64,000 nucleotides of DNA, taken from positions 10,049,218 through 10,113,217 of the forward strand of contig OZ020514.1 of NCBI GenBank assembly GCA_963971425.1, read 5' to 3'. This document shows, one piece after another, positions 1 to 12,147 of the stretch; within the stretch, counting starts at the first letter, position 1, and every line of letters starts with the position of its first letter. The stretch is from Bryoerythrophyllum caledonicum (lineage: Eukaryota > Streptophyta > Bryopsida > Pottiales > Pottiaceae). The translations under genes were made by a program, and so were the position numbers. The notes under the pieces were generated by a model. It saw only the letters and a program-made list of their open reading frames with translations, was not told where the DNA came from and did not search any database.

Positions 1-165
1 CAACTAAACATGCGCCACACTTTGAAAATTCATAACTATTTCACATTTCATCGGAAAAATGTGAAACCTCTTGGGTTCAAATTGTAATTCTATCAACTAT
101 CAATAAAAAATAAATAAAAGTATTAATCTTTCTCCTCTCCATATATGCACATTGATTACCTTCTC
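1..165 (+). repeat. Dispersed copy of the 170-bp repeat family
   Basis: This segment shares its core (a CTAAACATG stretch, then TTTGAAAATTCATAAC, a TTTCATCGGAAAAAT-like stretch and a TTGGGTT...TTCTAT tail) with 4797-4955 and with the three tandem copies at 43758-44265. It and the 4797 copy also share a longer 3' part ending in CCATATATGCACATT, which the tandem copies lack. No coding potential is seen. It may continue left of the window. Confidence 0.75.
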
Positions 166-423
166 AGTAATTGAGGGGGGTTGGGTTATCTTATTCATGA
201 ACCCACTCAATCATTGAACCAAAACCTAAGCAAATGCCTGTGGAAGAAAACAGCGCAAACACCAAACTCCTGATCTAGAATGTGATGATCATACTACAAG
301 AAAACACGGTGTTTAACAACGTTTTGAAAAATTCCTAAGCAACGCCAAGGGGCTTGCTTTTTGAAGAAGCAACAGCAACAACAGGATTCGTGGAGTATTG
401 AACCATAACCTAGTGAAATGACG

Positions 424-855
424 ACACTGCAAGAAAACAGAGCAAACAACAATCTAGATGAAACTGATTGAATGATTCATTACCTTCCTGATGATATTGC
501 ATATGTAACCAAAACCTAGTCACCAAATGACTCTGCAGGAGAGCAAACAACAATCTAGCTAGATACACTGATGAATGATTCACCACCTTCCTGATGATAT
601 TGCATATAATTCAAGAAAACAGAGCAAACAACAATCAAGACACTGATGACTGATTCACCAGCTTCCTGGTGATGCAAGAAAACAGAGCAAACAACGATCT
701 AGACACTGATGACTGATTCACCAGCTTCCTGATGATGGAAGGAAACAGAGCAAACAACGATCTAGATATTGACATTGAATGAATGTTCACCAGCTTAATT
801 CCTGATGATGCAAGAAAAGAGAGCAAACAACAATCTAGATACCAGCTTCCTGAGA
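424..855. repeat. Minisatellite, unit about 65-100 bp, six degenerate copies
   Basis: The block GAGCAAACAACAATCTAGA recurs about six times, each time followed by CACTGATGA, GATTCACCA and CTTCCTGATGATG in similar order. Spacing varies from about 65 to 100 bp. It lies just beyond the 3' end of the minus-strand zinc-finger gene. Short open frames inside it are products of the repetition. Confidence 0.8.
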
Positions 856-991
856 TCGATGCATATATTATATGTAATCGGAGCCATAACTAAACGGAGC
901 TCGCGACGTAAACGATGAATGGTACAAGTTCCTAGAACAGAGCACCGGTTTGAACAACGATGATGTAAAGCGATTACTAGATTCGTTGCAA

Positions 992-1762
992 TCACAGTCG
1001 AAGCTCGAGGTCCAAGGCGCAGGTCTGCTGATCAGGCGCCGGATGATGGTCTACACCATGGCTGATCCGCAGCTCGGGAGAGGAGTATTCTACGCCCACT
1101 AGACCTCGGGTGCGTGACTGCATCATCCCCGTGTACAGCACATGGCTCTGCGCCGCCAGCGGCGACGTGTGGATCCTGCACACGTGACGCCGCACCCCCG
1201 GCGGTGACTTGCACACCGCCAACCCGCGATGAAACGGCTTCGACACCGGCGGTGGCGGCAGGCGCGGCGGGGGGAGCTGGGAGAACAGCCACGTGAGCGG
1301 ATCGGAGATGGTGGTGCTGCTGCTGCCCGGCGGCACCCGAGCCGGTTCCACCACCAGGTCCAGCTTGCCGTACCCGCCGTTGCAGGAGCCGGGTCGCGGC
1401 GTTGCGCCAGGCTGCACCTTGGTGAGGAAGCCAGTGGCGACTTGGAGCTGCTGGGAGGGTTGCAGTTCATGTCCGGCGCGCGGCGGAGGAGTGAGGAGCT
1501 GCGGAACTAGCTGTCGACTTGCAGGTGGGATGCCGGGGCTGGAGACGCAGGCGCGCTCGCGCCGGTGGATGTTCATGTGGCCGCCGAGGGCTTGCGCGGT
1601 GCGGAAGACGCGCGTGCAGAAGGTGCAGTGGTAGGCTTGTGACGGCCACCAGTGCTTCAGGCGCCCCAGCGTGTCCACCGGCAACGATCTGGTGCTCATC
1701 ATCGTCGACCCGCGTCGGTGGTCCTCGGCGCCGTTCATTGTCTCAGATAATAATGTGTGCAT
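992..1762 (-). CDS. Single C2H2 zinc-finger protein with C-terminal EAR motif (SUPERMAN/RABBIT EARS type)
   Basis: A 256-residue intronless protein. One plant-type C2H2 finger lies at about residues 44-66, with ligands C46, C49, H62 and H66 and the plant-specific helix motif QALGGH at 57-62. A basic stretch HRRERA follows. The last seven residues, LDLELRL, form a canonical EAR repression motif (LxLxL). This layout (one finger near the N terminus, a long proline/serine-rich linker, a terminal EAR) is that of the SUPERMAN, RABBIT EARS and related repressors, which act in the nucleus by recruiting co-repressors of the TOPLESS type; that role is from family knowledge. The start at 1762 is the first ATG in frame; Met9, Met21 or Met22 are possible alternatives. 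The coding part is clearly GC-richer than its flanks. The exact subfamily is not resolved. Confidence 0.9.
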   Translation of the reverse strand: MHTLLSETMNGAEDHRRGSTMMSTRSLPVDTLGRLKHWWPSQAYHCTFCTRVFRTAQALGGHMNIHRRERACVSSPGIPPASRQLVPQLLTPPPRAGHELQPSQQLQVATGFLTKVQPGATPRPGSCNGGYGKLDLVVEPARVPPGSSSTTISDPLTWLFSQLPPPRLPPPPVSKPFHRGLAVCKSPPGVRRHVCRIHTSPLAAQSHVLYTGMMQSRTRGLVGVEYSSPELRISHGVDHHPAPDQQTCALDLELRL

Positions 1763-4069
1763 GCACAGGATTCAATCCAGATCTGCTCCACAACGTCCTC
1801 CACTACTTCGAGAGCCTAGTATGCTTCTTCATGGCGGTAGACAAACAATCTAGAAAGGAGCTCTAATAAAACTTAGCAGCTTATGCAGCTCAGCTTAAAT
1901 GCTAGTTGCATATATAAACAATCCTTCAGCAAACAGAAGGCCTCGGCAAACAGAAAAGCCTAGAGGTACAAATCAACCCTTAAGTAGAAAACGCAATAGT
2001 ACTACTGCACTTGATGGACTCATGGAACTTGTTTCTGGATCGAGCTATACACTGAATGAGCACCGAGAAATTCACCTGTACGTCTAAACAAATAGCAACA
2101 GTAGCTGCTGCCTTAGGAGGGGTTCAAATGGGTGTATTGGTTGCGGAGGATATTCTTGCCGAGACACAATCATATCGGTTGACCAAGTGCAGAGCTGGGA
2201 GCTCTGTGGTTCAGTCCAGGCTGCACATGGTCGTGCTCTGGAGCGCCCCCGGTTTTCCTCTCAATGTACTTACTCATCATCATGAGGGGGTTAATTAAGT
2301 CACTAATTTCTACTTCCTGGAAAGAACTTGTACGCACCTGAATGATCGAAGCTGCTAGATCTGCGAAGTGGTTTCATGTCAAGGTACCACCGCACTAGTT
2401 GGTGGACTAGTACTGACGCAAGCTAGGTCAGAATTCTCTTATGACAGAAAGTGCTGGCGATAGATTGATCAGGTGCGATCAACATCGGTTTCCCGACCCC
2501 TCAGTTTGCTCGTTACTGTGTGTAGATCACTGGCGCCGAGAGATCATTATTTGCATTCACAGCGCCCAGATACCCTGCAACTTGGGCAGCTGAAACGGTC
2601 ACCAAAACACACGGGTTTTCGCAGTAACGCCAGACAGACAGACAGACATCGGCCTCAGTCAGGCTTCCAAAGGCCGCTAAGAAAGAGGCTGCTCATGTCT
2701 GTGTAGTAAACATGCATTGATTCAACCATTACGAGTTGTTGGAGCATCGCTCCGAGATTAATATATGATTGCCATGCAGCAAATGAGTACCTGTGGCAGC
2801 CATGAAGTAATTAAGAAGAAACTGTCCCTCTGTTCGAACTACAGTAGTACTAATGAAAAGATGACCCCAGCTAGATGGTTTTGAACCCTTTTTAATATTT
2901 TGATTAGCCGTATCTGTATTCAAATCAGGAGCATCTTAGACTTGTGAAAAATTCAACGACAGGCAGCAATTACCGCCAATCTATTGAACCGAAAAAGCCA
3001 TTAAACATGGGAGTTAATAAGGTGGTCTAATCAGTCAAAGAAAAAGTTTCAGTGTAACCTCCTTCACTGACATCTTTTTTCCTGCTTAGGAGACAACTGT
3101 AATATCACCCAAGCGTCGGGAAAGGAAAGGACGGACAAGACTAAGTATGTCAGGGAAACTCCTATCACATGAACTCACTTACAGCACCTGATCAATATAC
3201 GGTAACGACGCACTTAAGCCTGAGTGTCACATGAACCCATCAACTCATGAACCCATCCACTCTTGTTATAAACTTATTACCAGCTTTCTGAAAACTCTCG
3301 CCAAGCCGGTAACCTCAGTCAAGTGCAGCTTGCATGGCGCCAGCTGCGCCGTCGATGTCGATCGAGTCGACGTACTATTGCATGCAGTACTCTTACAGAG
3401 ATGAAGCCGACGTCTTACAGTTATGGCCACGGCAGGAGCTGGTGATTAGCCACTTTTCACTTCTAGAAACTCCATTCTCTAGAGTAAAACCATGACCTGA
3501 TCTCACACTAAGTTGATGGGATTATAATGTCTGACCCAACTTACAGGTGCCTGCAGCTAGCTTCTGAACGGCCCTCACATCAACATTACTCACGACCGAG
3601 AAATTTGAAACTGTCCGAGGAACTTAACCTCAACATGACTCCAGGCTTTACTGTCTCATGATCTGCACAGCTTGCGCCACTGGTGAGATGTTTTCCTCCG
3701 GCCCACGTACTCAGATCATGGTTCAGCTTTCTAGTGCACTAACTGCACATGAATGTGATCAGTCACATGTAAACATCGGCTGCCTGCGAAACTCCAGAAA
3801 GCAACGCCAGCATGTGTCTCTGTGAAGTTTCAGCTGCATCATTCTGGATGGCTTTCAAGATGGTGGTGAAGGTGGGATCAGTGACGATTATATTCCTAAT
3901 CAATTCATTTGGTTGCATGTTCTCCCAGCCTGCACCGCGCCGGTGTCGTCAGGGGTGGCGCTGGAGACGACATGGACGTCGTCGACGAGTCTGTCGATCT
4001 ACCTCTGCAAAAACGACGTCGTCTCCGTTGCAGCGTCATCAGTCCTCGCGACAGAAAAGTCTTCACACA
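1763..4069. other. Upstream region of the zinc-finger gene; no gene seen
   Basis: About 2.3 kb of mixed-composition DNA upstream of the minus-strand C2H2 gene. Only short open frames without recognisable domains occur on either strand. It presumably includes that gene's promoter and leader, but I could not single out a convincing TATA box. Confidence 0.5.
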
Positions 4070-4258
4070 CTATCTCACGGTCTCACGCATGGTCTCACGC
4101 ACGGTCTCACACACCATATCACGGTCTCACGCGCACGAACTGCCACATTTTCATCCATTTCATCATGTTTTCATCCCTTTCATCATGCTTTCATCCCTTT
4201 CATCATGTTTTCATCCATTTCATCATATTTTCATCCATTTCATCATGTTTTCATCCTT
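4070..4258. repeat. Two adjacent short tandem repeats
   Basis: From about 4076 to 4133 a CGGTCTCACGCA-like unit of about 13 bp recurs. From 4148 to 4258 a 20-bp unit, TTTTCATCCATTTCATCATG, recurs five to six times with one or two changes per copy. Degenerate TTTCATCATG pieces continue to about 4460. The overlapping open frames rich in Phe, Ser and His are repeat artefacts. Confidence 0.9.
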
Positions 4259-4466
4259 TTAGCATCATGTATTCAACATCGCGTATTTATCATGTAAGTA
4301 GTGGATTAATTTTAGTTCATGGGAGGATATTGCAATTTTTATCATGTATAATAATTTTTTCATCATGGGAGAATAGTACTTCATAATTTTAGTTCATGGG
4401 AGAATAGTGTTTCATAAAATTTTCATCATGTACATTGTATACATCATTTTTTCATCATGTATTAAT

Positions 4467-4530
4467 ACCAAGGTGACACCCGTGCAAGATCTAGGTGATA
4501 CTCATGCAATACCTATGTGATATCCATTGT
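4467..4530. repeat. GGTGATATC-type repeat array, fragment
   Basis: A short run of GGTGATACTCATGCAAT-like units. It resembles arrays at 11899-11945, 12868-12950, 18125-18215 and 56264-56350, in which GGTATCAC or its complement alternates with TACATG- or TAGGCAT-like blocks. This looks like a fragment of the repeat family described at 12740-13040. Confidence 0.5.
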
Positions 4531-4796
4531 GTCGAATCAATGTGACAAAAAAAAAATGCTTCGGCAGTTGCCTGCCGAAACTGACCGTAGTGTACGGTAC
4601 TTGTACTTGTACAAGTAATGCTACTTAAGGTAACTTGTCTCCCTATAACCAACAAAAACCCATAGCCAACGTGTATAAAATTGGGGTATATCCAACCCTC
4701 TTCCATCCCATTACCACCACCTGAGCTCCAAATGGAGGTTTGTTACTAGTCAAGACCTTTACTTTTGGTCGTTGGTTATGGGGGGTACCTACTACT

Positions 4797-4955
4797 GGCC
4801 ACCCACTAAACATGGCTGTACAGGTGAAAATTCATAACTAATTCAGTATTCATCGAAAAAATATGAAATCACTTGGGTTGGAATTGTAATTCTATTGCTA
4901 TCACTGAAAAATAATAGTGTAATTATCTCCTCTCTCCATATATGCACATTCCTGA
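4797..4955 (+). repeat. Dispersed copy of the 170-bp repeat family
   Basis: It contains the family core with TGAAAATTCATAACTA, an ATATGAAATCACTTGGGTT stretch and the longer 3' extension CTCTCCATATATGCACATT shared with the copy at 1-165. Similarity to the 43758-44265 array stops at the TTCTATTGC block. Confidence 0.8.
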
Positions 4956-6019
4956 ACTTGTCGGTTTTAGGGGGCTTACCATACTTGTAAAAAAAAACTC
5001 TCATGGACAAGAGAAGGTTGTTGCAGAAGTTACATGAAGACGGTGCATGAAGTGCCCAACCAGGCCACCTTTTTTTTTTTAATGGTAGTTTTTTTCTTTA
5101 GGCCCAATGAGAAAACAAATTATTTTCCCTCTCGCTTTTATCTTCTTGTATTATTGTTCAAAATTTCAAAAATTGGAAACATAAAGTTGCAACCATGGGA
5201 ACGTGTCCATGAAATTCTAACACAAGTACACTTGCCCCAGTGGAAACAACAGTGTTCTAGTATTCTCATTTAAGCTTAAGAAAATCCTACGGTTACATTC
5301 TCAAAAACTTCATCTTGATAGTTTTTAATCAATGAAGTAGACATTTTGTTGGAAGCCTAGGTATCCAAGAAACTTAAATTAGGCCGCAGATCAAACAAAG
5401 TTGAAATATTGGTCCACCAATTTGCAAATTACTCCAAAAGCGACCACCTATGGATCTCTCATCCTTGAGGGGTTAAACAAACTCCAGCTTCTAACTGGTG
5501 AAAATGTTGGCATATCTGGTAGGCTCCACTTTTGCTGATTTGGCATCCAGAGAGCATCTCTCATAGATTATTCCAGTGACACATCAGTAGCACAAGGCAA
5601 TCACCAAGTTGGACCTGGTCACTTCCACTTCAAAAACCTGTTTTTTAATTCATTTTTCCCTCTTCACTTGTGGGGACCTTTTAGGTACCTAACACGCCAT
5701 GAGTATGTGCCATGTAATCCATTGTGTATGAATGACACAAGTACAATTCCCCAGGAGCCTTTGTTTCCCCAGGTTTCTCATCAAGAGGCATCCATCATCG
5801 CATGTGAGACGAGTTACTACCATGATTTTCCCGTGATTTTTCATGTATGGATCTGCAGGCACTTGCAGAAGAGTTACCATTTTATCATGTGCCCAGGTTT
5901 TGGCATCCATCTCATGATGATGATGCTTTTTTTTTTTTTTTTTTCGTGCATGCCATAAGAGGTTTAGGATTGATGTGGGTTGTGTGTGAATTTTCAGGAG
6001 AGAGAAAGCATTTGGAACC
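4956..6019. other. Intergenic region upstream of the WAT1-type gene
   Basis: AT-rich DNA with homopolymer T runs near 5072 and 5930. No conserved coding frame is seen. The last few hundred bases should hold the promoter and leader of the transporter gene; no clear TATA box could be assigned. Confidence 0.45.
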
Positions 6020-9000
6020 ATGGAGAGGTTGTGGAGAGTGCACATGGCGTTGCTGATGGCGCAACTGTTGTCCGTGGCTGGGGACGACTTTGTGGCGCAC
6101 GGAACAACAACAACGCATGACCCACTTGTGCTGCGTTTCTTCCACAACATCCTCGCCGTTTTTGTCCTGTTTCCTGCTGCGTTCCTCTTCGAAAGGTGTC
6201 CCTTAAAGTCTTGGAAATCAATTCATGAATTTGGTCGCAGTAGAGATCATTAAGTTCTGTGGAGATCATCAAGCATGTTGCCTTGTGATCAGATAACGTG
6301 TTGTGTTGCATTAAGTCTGCATCCTAAACCCTAAACCCTAAAACCTCGCCCTAGCCCTAAAATGATTGAAACTACTTATCCCCTAAACCCTAGCCCTAAA
6401 TTCTAACCTTGCCCCAACCTTAAAATCCTAAACCCTAAGCCCTAGAGAGTGAGGTTCTGTAGAGATCATTAATCATGTGGCGTTGTTTTGGCAGACATAA
6501 TCCTTTCAGGCTTCTTCCACAGAGTGTTTGCGCCAAACTGTTTCTCCTGGGATTTTTCGGGTAAGTACATGAAACACATCTTCATCTTAAAATCTAGAAT
6601 TCAGCTTCATGAGTTCAAATTTGCAATCAACTGCAACAGTTCTACTTCAAGGTTGCTTGGTTGAGTGATTTCCATTAATCTCATTTACAGTTATTCTCTG
6701 ACAGGTTTATTTTTTTGTTGAATTTTCTCATTTTCACGTACAATTTGTTTGCTTCTGGTGTAATATGGGGTCAAATGGTCTCAAGAATAATGGCTTTGGG
6801 TTTTTCTGCTCTAGAATATTTGGAAGCCAGATGCTGCTTCTCCTCGGCAATAAGCGGACCACTCCACAATCTTCTCTGGCGATGCAACAACCTGCAATTC
6901 CTGTCTTCACAGCTATTGTAGCAATTCTCTTCAGGTGAGTGACATCCATTAACTCCATCTCCAAGTTTTTGTGAGAAATTTTGAAGAAAACGCCCCCTTA
7001 CTCTAAACCCTAACCCTGGAATGATTGAAACTACTTTGACTTGAGTTTAGTGACCACCAAGCTAGCTCTTGGAAGGATTAGACCACCATGCTCTTCTTAC
7101 GAGTGAGGAAAGAATAGGTAAAAAGAGGGGGGGGGGGGGGTCACTCTTTCTATTGATCTGATAAGTACTTAGCGTGAACAAACAGTAGTGAAAAAGGTAA
7201 GACGATTTACATGACTAAACCCTACACCTGAACCTCAAACTCAGGGAATACACTTGGAAACAGCCAACAGTGATTGGAAAGAGAGAACGACTGTGAGAAG
7301 GTGCCAAAAAAACCTGGTAGACATGACTTTACATGTATGATCAACCACTAACCCTAAACCCTAAAAATTTGGCGGACTTTTGAAGTGTTTACATGTTGAT
7401 CCACAGGGTAGAGAAACTGAACCTTCGGAGAAGAGATAGCCGAGCCAAATTAGCAGGCACCACACTCTGTTGCGCAGGCGCAACCCTGATGGCATTTTAC
7501 AGAGGACCATACATTTTGGGAGAAGAATCCGAATTTTCCCACTTCAATCTTGGAGCTCTTTGCTTACTAGCAAGTTCTCTGTGCGTCGCCTTCTTCGTCA
7601 ACCTGCAGGTGCCAATTTTGCACTTTCGTAATATCTAATGACTGTTTGCAGTTTCCAATTTTAGGCTTTAGGTTTGAGTTTTAGGGCTAGGATTAGGGTT
7701 TAGGGTCAGTGGTAGGGTTGATCGTACAGATGAAGTCATGTATACCATTTAGAATTTAGTTTTTTGGCTGTTTCTTGCAGTTGTTCTCTCTTTCCAGTCA
7801 CTGTTTGCAGTTTCTCTTTCCAATTCTGCCCTGAGTTTAAGGTTAGGTTTTAGGTTTGAGTTTTAGGGCTAGGATTAGGGTTTAGGGTCAGTGGTAGGGT
7901 TGATCATACAGATGAAGTCATGTATACCATTTAGAATTTTGTTTTTCGGCAGTTTCTTGCAGTTGTTCTCTCTCTCCAATCCCTGTTTGCAGTTTCTCTT
8001 TCCAATTTTACGCTGAGTTTAAGTTAGTTCTTAGGTTTATATTTAAGCTAAGTTTTGGCCTGTTTGCTGTTTCCAAGTGTATAACTTGAGTTTGGGGTTC
8101 AGGTTTAGTCATGTACATCATTTCACCTTTGTTTTTGAAGTTACTCACAGCCCCTCAACTTGCATGCAGGCAACGTTGTTGAAGCAGTATCCAGCACCAA
8201 TTACAGTGGTTGCGTACTGTTATCTGTTTGGTGCGATTTTCATGGGCGCATCAAGCTACTTCCTGGTCCATGATTCCTCTGCCTGGAATGTGAGCTGGAA
8301 TGCTGACTTAATCGCTATCCTGTACAAAGTAAGTGAGCTCCCTTAACCCTTTAACCCTAGGTCAGAAAAGGTTGTAATCCACCTTTTACTCTGATGCATG
8401 AGCCCTAAACCCTGCATGAGTTTTTTGTCTCTCTGCATGTAGGGATATTTTGTAACTCCAAACCCGAAACCCTGCATGATGGTTTAGAAAAACACTTGTA
8501 ATCTCTTGCACCACTGCTTGCTTTTGCAGGGGATAATCTCATCTGCTCTCTGTTTTGGACTGACCTCTTGGGCACTGCCCAAAGTAGGTCCATTGTTTGT
8601 AGCCAGCTACATCCCTGTTCAACCTGTTGCAGCAACAACTCTCGCCGCCATCTTCTTCAAAGGCAGCGTCTACTTGGGAAGGTATGGAGCTCTTTCTTAG
8701 GACCCGCTCCTCTTTGAAGGCTCTGGTGATGATGTTTGTGGACGGGGTGGTGGTATGGGAGCAGTGTGTTGGGGACAGTTATGATCGCTCTGGGTCTGTT
8801 GCTGGTGTCTTGGGCTCTTGAGGAGGCCATGAGATTGGCAGCTCTCTCCAGAATAGTGGAGCAGAGTACTCGCTTGCCCGCAGCTAAAAAACCAGAAGCA
8901 GCTCAGGAGCCGGAGCTCACAACCCCTCTTCTCCAGGTGCATTTTCTTCACTTGCTACATTGCCTGTTCAAAAAGCTCAAATGTAGGTACTTTATGTTAA

Positions 9001-9072
9001 AACTGCTACCAAGCTTTCTGTTTACAGTATTATTTCAGTTTACTCAACGTGGTCGTTCATCTGCAGGTTTGA
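6020..9072 (+). CDS. WAT1-related EamA/DMT-family membrane transporter
   Basis: Eight exons, 6020-6195, 6495-6560, 6815-6934, 7407-7608, 8170-8328, 8530-8681, 8765-8936 and 9067-9072, join in frame into a 350-residue protein. All introns have GT-AG borders. The order of family landmarks is intact: N-terminal ALLMAQLLS, LRFFHNILA, KLFLLGFFG, then MQQPAIPVFTAIVAILFR closing the first EamA repeat; AGATLMAFYRGP; and in the second repeat LLKQYPAPITVVAYCY, SYIPVQPVAATTLA and YLGSVLGTVMIALGL. These match plant WAT1/nodulin-MtN21 proteins, ten-helix permeases of the tonoplast or plasma membrane; WAT1 itself exports auxin from vacuoles. The substrate here is unknown. The length fits the family, usually 350-400. 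The final exon adds only Val and a stop; retention of the last intron would give a longer, atypical tail. Introns 1-4 hold telomere-like CCCTAAA/TTTAGGG words. Confidence 0.93.
7642..8030. repeat. About 182-bp direct duplication with TTTAGGG-like words in a WAT1-gene intron
   Basis: The block starting GGTTTGAGTTTTAGG at 7671 recurs at 7853. It carries GATTAGGGTTTAGGGTC, TCATGTATACCATTTAG and a pyrimidine-rich GTTTCTTGCAG stretch. Both copies lie inside the intron 7609-8169. The internal TTGCAG sites could act as cryptic acceptors. Confidence 0.8.
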
Positions 9073-9627
9073 TCAGATTCAGAGGTGCAACTGGAGTGGA
9101 GCAGAGACAATCTCCGACCCCTAACTTTGCCTCTCTGGAAACTGTCACTATCTTTGGGATCAGACATGGTCGTTGTACATCTTTTGGAAGAGACTACAAG
9201 GTTTTGTTGATGCAGCAAATGTACATATGCCAGACGAATAATGAATAGCACGACAATCACTTGAATGTCTACGGAGAGGTGTACCGGTAAACGTTGATGG
9301 AAGCTGGGCAGCCCTTTCTCTTTTATTGGTGCAGTCCCGCAACGTCCATTTCTGCACTTGACAATGTAGATCGTCTCACAAGCATGTTACAACGGTCGCA
9401 CTTCAGTAAAAATCATCAGTTTGTCTTTTTATCACGTAATGAACAGCATGCTCACCTAGTTTACAAACGAGAAGCAAATGAAAGTATGCTCTCAACAACT
9501 ACAGTACGAGTAGTACCCCTTCATGGGGATTTTCTATCAGTCCCCCATAATAAACTACTACCGCTTTTGTTTGATACAACCTGTTCCAAGGGCCCCTGCT
9601 ACTCTACATCCCTAAAAACCAACAGAA
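9073..9627. other. Shared 3' region between the convergent WAT1-type and ARL8 genes
   Basis: About 550 bp between two stop codons on opposite strands. It should hold both 3' untranslated regions. A 124-codon open frame (9294-9668) has no recognisable features and overlaps the last ARL8 exon antisense, so I do not treat it as a gene. Confidence 0.6.
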
Positions 9628-11378
9628 TCAGCTCTTCGCTTTGGAGTGCTTCACCAGCCAATCAATGACGATGTCAATGTTGGTTGAGTTTTTGCAGGAG
9701 ATGGTGTAGCAAGCAACCTCTCTATCTGTCAGTCCAGTGAGGCCCCTGTACCACCCATAAAAAAACACGTTTTAGAAATTGCAAAGGCATAGTGACCATA
9801 GAAATCAATGTGACTTGGATCGTCTAGTAGAGTTATTTGTTAAGATACCTGTCTTTTAATTTAGTATGCTACTCCTTTCCTCACTCTAAATAGCTACTGG
9901 ATCGATAGAAGAGCTTGAAGGTCTTTCAATTGGAATCCTTCAATTCAGTCAATGGAAGAGCTTGGTGGTCTCTAAACTCGAGTAGTAGTATTTTTAGCCG
10001 TCTTCTAAAGTGAAGAAGGAGTTTGTATAAAAAATTAGCAACCTTCTCTCCTTCGAGCTGAGGGAACTACTTAAATCTGGTTTAAGTTATTCAACCTGAA
10101 AAAGAGAGCGGTATCGCTGAAACTGAGGATAACTTTAGAAAGATAACCAAAGATACAAGAGAGTGGAAAGGGACGTACATTTGCTCGATGAGCGCCTTCT
10201 TTGTGAGTGCTTCAGGCTTATCAATCTTGTTGCCCAGGACCAGCAAGGGAATCCCAGACAGTGAAGGCTTGTTCAACAAGTCGTGGAGCTCATTCTTAGA
10301 AATGGCAATGTTGTCCTTGTCTGCAGCGTCCACAACGTATCTGTGAAATTCACCGAGTCAGTTACAGATCAGTTCCGAATCATTATTCAATCCTTGGACT
10401 AAGTACGAAATCTTACACAATGGCCGAGACACCACGACAATAGCGCTCCCACATGCTTCGGAACCGAGGTTGACCGCCGAGATCCCAGAGCTTGATGGTC
10501 ACACTCCCTTTAGTCACCTTCCGCATATTGAATCCCACCTGCATTGGCATCAAACAAACCATCTTAAACACCATCTCAGAATGCCATCAAAATGGATAAC
10601 GTGTTGAAATTTATTTACTAAATGAACCACGTACCGTTGGTATCATGTCCTCAGCAAAGCCACCCGTCTGCACCGTCAATAAATAATTAGAACAGGGAAC
10701 TATTCTTTGAGCAGATTAGAATCCACGGGAAAAAGGAATAAAATGCCAAGTCCAGGATTACTGTAGTAGCTCCACTGCGACGTCCAGAATTACTGCGGCT
10801 AGCATTAAGGCAAGGAAAAAAGTCGCCTTCATAATTTATCTCATACAGAAAAGAAAGACCGGTCCAAGTCATCCTGTTTACTGCATCTGCACCACCACCG
10901 CCCTACGAAAACACAGTAGCTTCCATGCGGTCCACGATACCAACACATTAGGTAGGTAACTAACTAAGTTGCTCACACAACTGAACTTGATACAAAACAA
11001 AGAAACTAGCAACCAACTCACCGCAATGACATTCACGAGAGACGTCTTCCCGGCATTCTGTAACCCTATCAACGACAGCTCCATCTCTTGCTTGAAGAAC
11101 AAGCTGTTCACATTGTGACCAACACAAACCAGCCGTGTCAGAGCGGCCACCTCGTCCACACAAGCAAAACACTCCTCTCCAAGCAAACATTAGAAAAAAC
11201 ACACATAATAACTGATAAAATTCAAAAATAAACAAAACGATGAAGAACTTTCCAGTTTGCACACCACTAGGCACAGTTAGCAAATCGATCAAACGCTAAA
11301 GAGCTCACGGCCTAAGTAGTTCTTCAAGAAAACACAATACCTGCGGAGCCAATTGAGAAAATACTCCCATATCCCCAT
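9628..11378 (-). CDS. ARL8: ARL8 small GTPase (ADP-ribosylation-factor-like 8)
   Basis: Six exons on the minus strand, 11341-11378, 11022-11103, 10635-10667, 10417-10538, 10179-10340 and 9628-9745, join in frame into 184 residues, close to the usual ARL8 length. The N terminus [19 protein letters not shown] is the family's amphipathic membrane helix. The P-loop GLQNAGKT is at 26-33, switch I ends in IPTVGFNM at about 49-56, switch II starts WDLGGQ at 69-74, the base-recognition motif NKID is at 129-132, and the C terminus reads [12 protein letters not shown]8 proteins sit on lysosomal or vacuolar membranes and recruit effectors; in plants they have also been described as host factors for tobamovirus replication (family knowledge). 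The first exon is only 38 bp, so it is easily missed by automated annotation. An upstream GAC trinucleotide run lies in the likely leader or promoter. Confidence 0.97.
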
Positions 11379-12147
11379 GGCTCTGCACCTCCACCGATCC
11401 TCGCTGCAACTCCCTCAACCACAACGAACAGCAGCCGAATCTGCCTCAGTCCGCAAACTAAGTGAGCGCTCCCGTGAAAAATGCGCGCAATGGAAGGCGC
11501 CAAAATTCTGCGAATCCGGCAACTCGCATGAGAGCCAGGCGCTATAAAGCAGCAGCGGGAGCAGCAGCAGCAGCAGTCGACGACGAGGTCAGAGAGAATG
11601 CGGGAGTGAGCATCGGAAGGCGGAGCAATCACCGCGACGACGACGACGACGACGACGACGACTGGTTCTCTCGCGCTTCGCGTGCGCACCCGGACTGCCT
11701 TTCAGATGAGGCTCATTCATTCCCTTTAAAGCTCTCTTGTGCAGGATGCCCTGGCTAGCTTTTTACTTTTCCACGTGGCACGGGTGAGGGTTCCTCGGAC
11801 AGGGCCCGGACAAGGCGAATCTCTTGGAATGTCAGTGTGAACAGCGTCAGTATGTGTCAGTGAAGTAAGTTGCTGGGACTGTGATCTTTGTCTCTATCCT
11901 CCCTGTCGGGTATCACCTAGGCATCACGCGGATATCACATGGGTGGGTTGGATGTGGGGTCCACGTGGCGGGGCTGGGGAGGAGAGTCGGCGCGAACTGA
12001 GGTGGACGGTGGGACAGCTGGCGGTGTGGGCCCCGCTCTCCGCTTCTGTCGGGTATGGCCCTCGTCTCTCGGGTCGTATCCGGTATTTTAGGACCAGATA
12101 CCGTGGCATCTACGAGGGGGTAGATTCTAGGTCCTACAGATGAGGAA
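11379..12147. other. ARL8 upstream region with GAC microsatellite
   Basis: This region holds the minus-strand ARL8 promoter and leader. A run of about nine GAC units lies at 11634-11662, and GCA-rich sequence just left of it. From 11899 to 11945 there is a GGTATCACCTAGGCATCACG array fragment of the dispersed GTATCAC family. Nothing else is recognisable. Confidence 0.6.

Noticed and set aside
3812..4386. Three overlapping plus-strand frames of 117-161 codons
   Set aside because: Their shared His/Phe/Ser-rich parts come from the 13-bp and 20-bp tandem repeats; no domain is recognisable.
5440..5480. GAGGGGTTAAAC as a possible right end of a TTAA element
   Set aside because: No matching CCCC end or family blocks could be found to the left.
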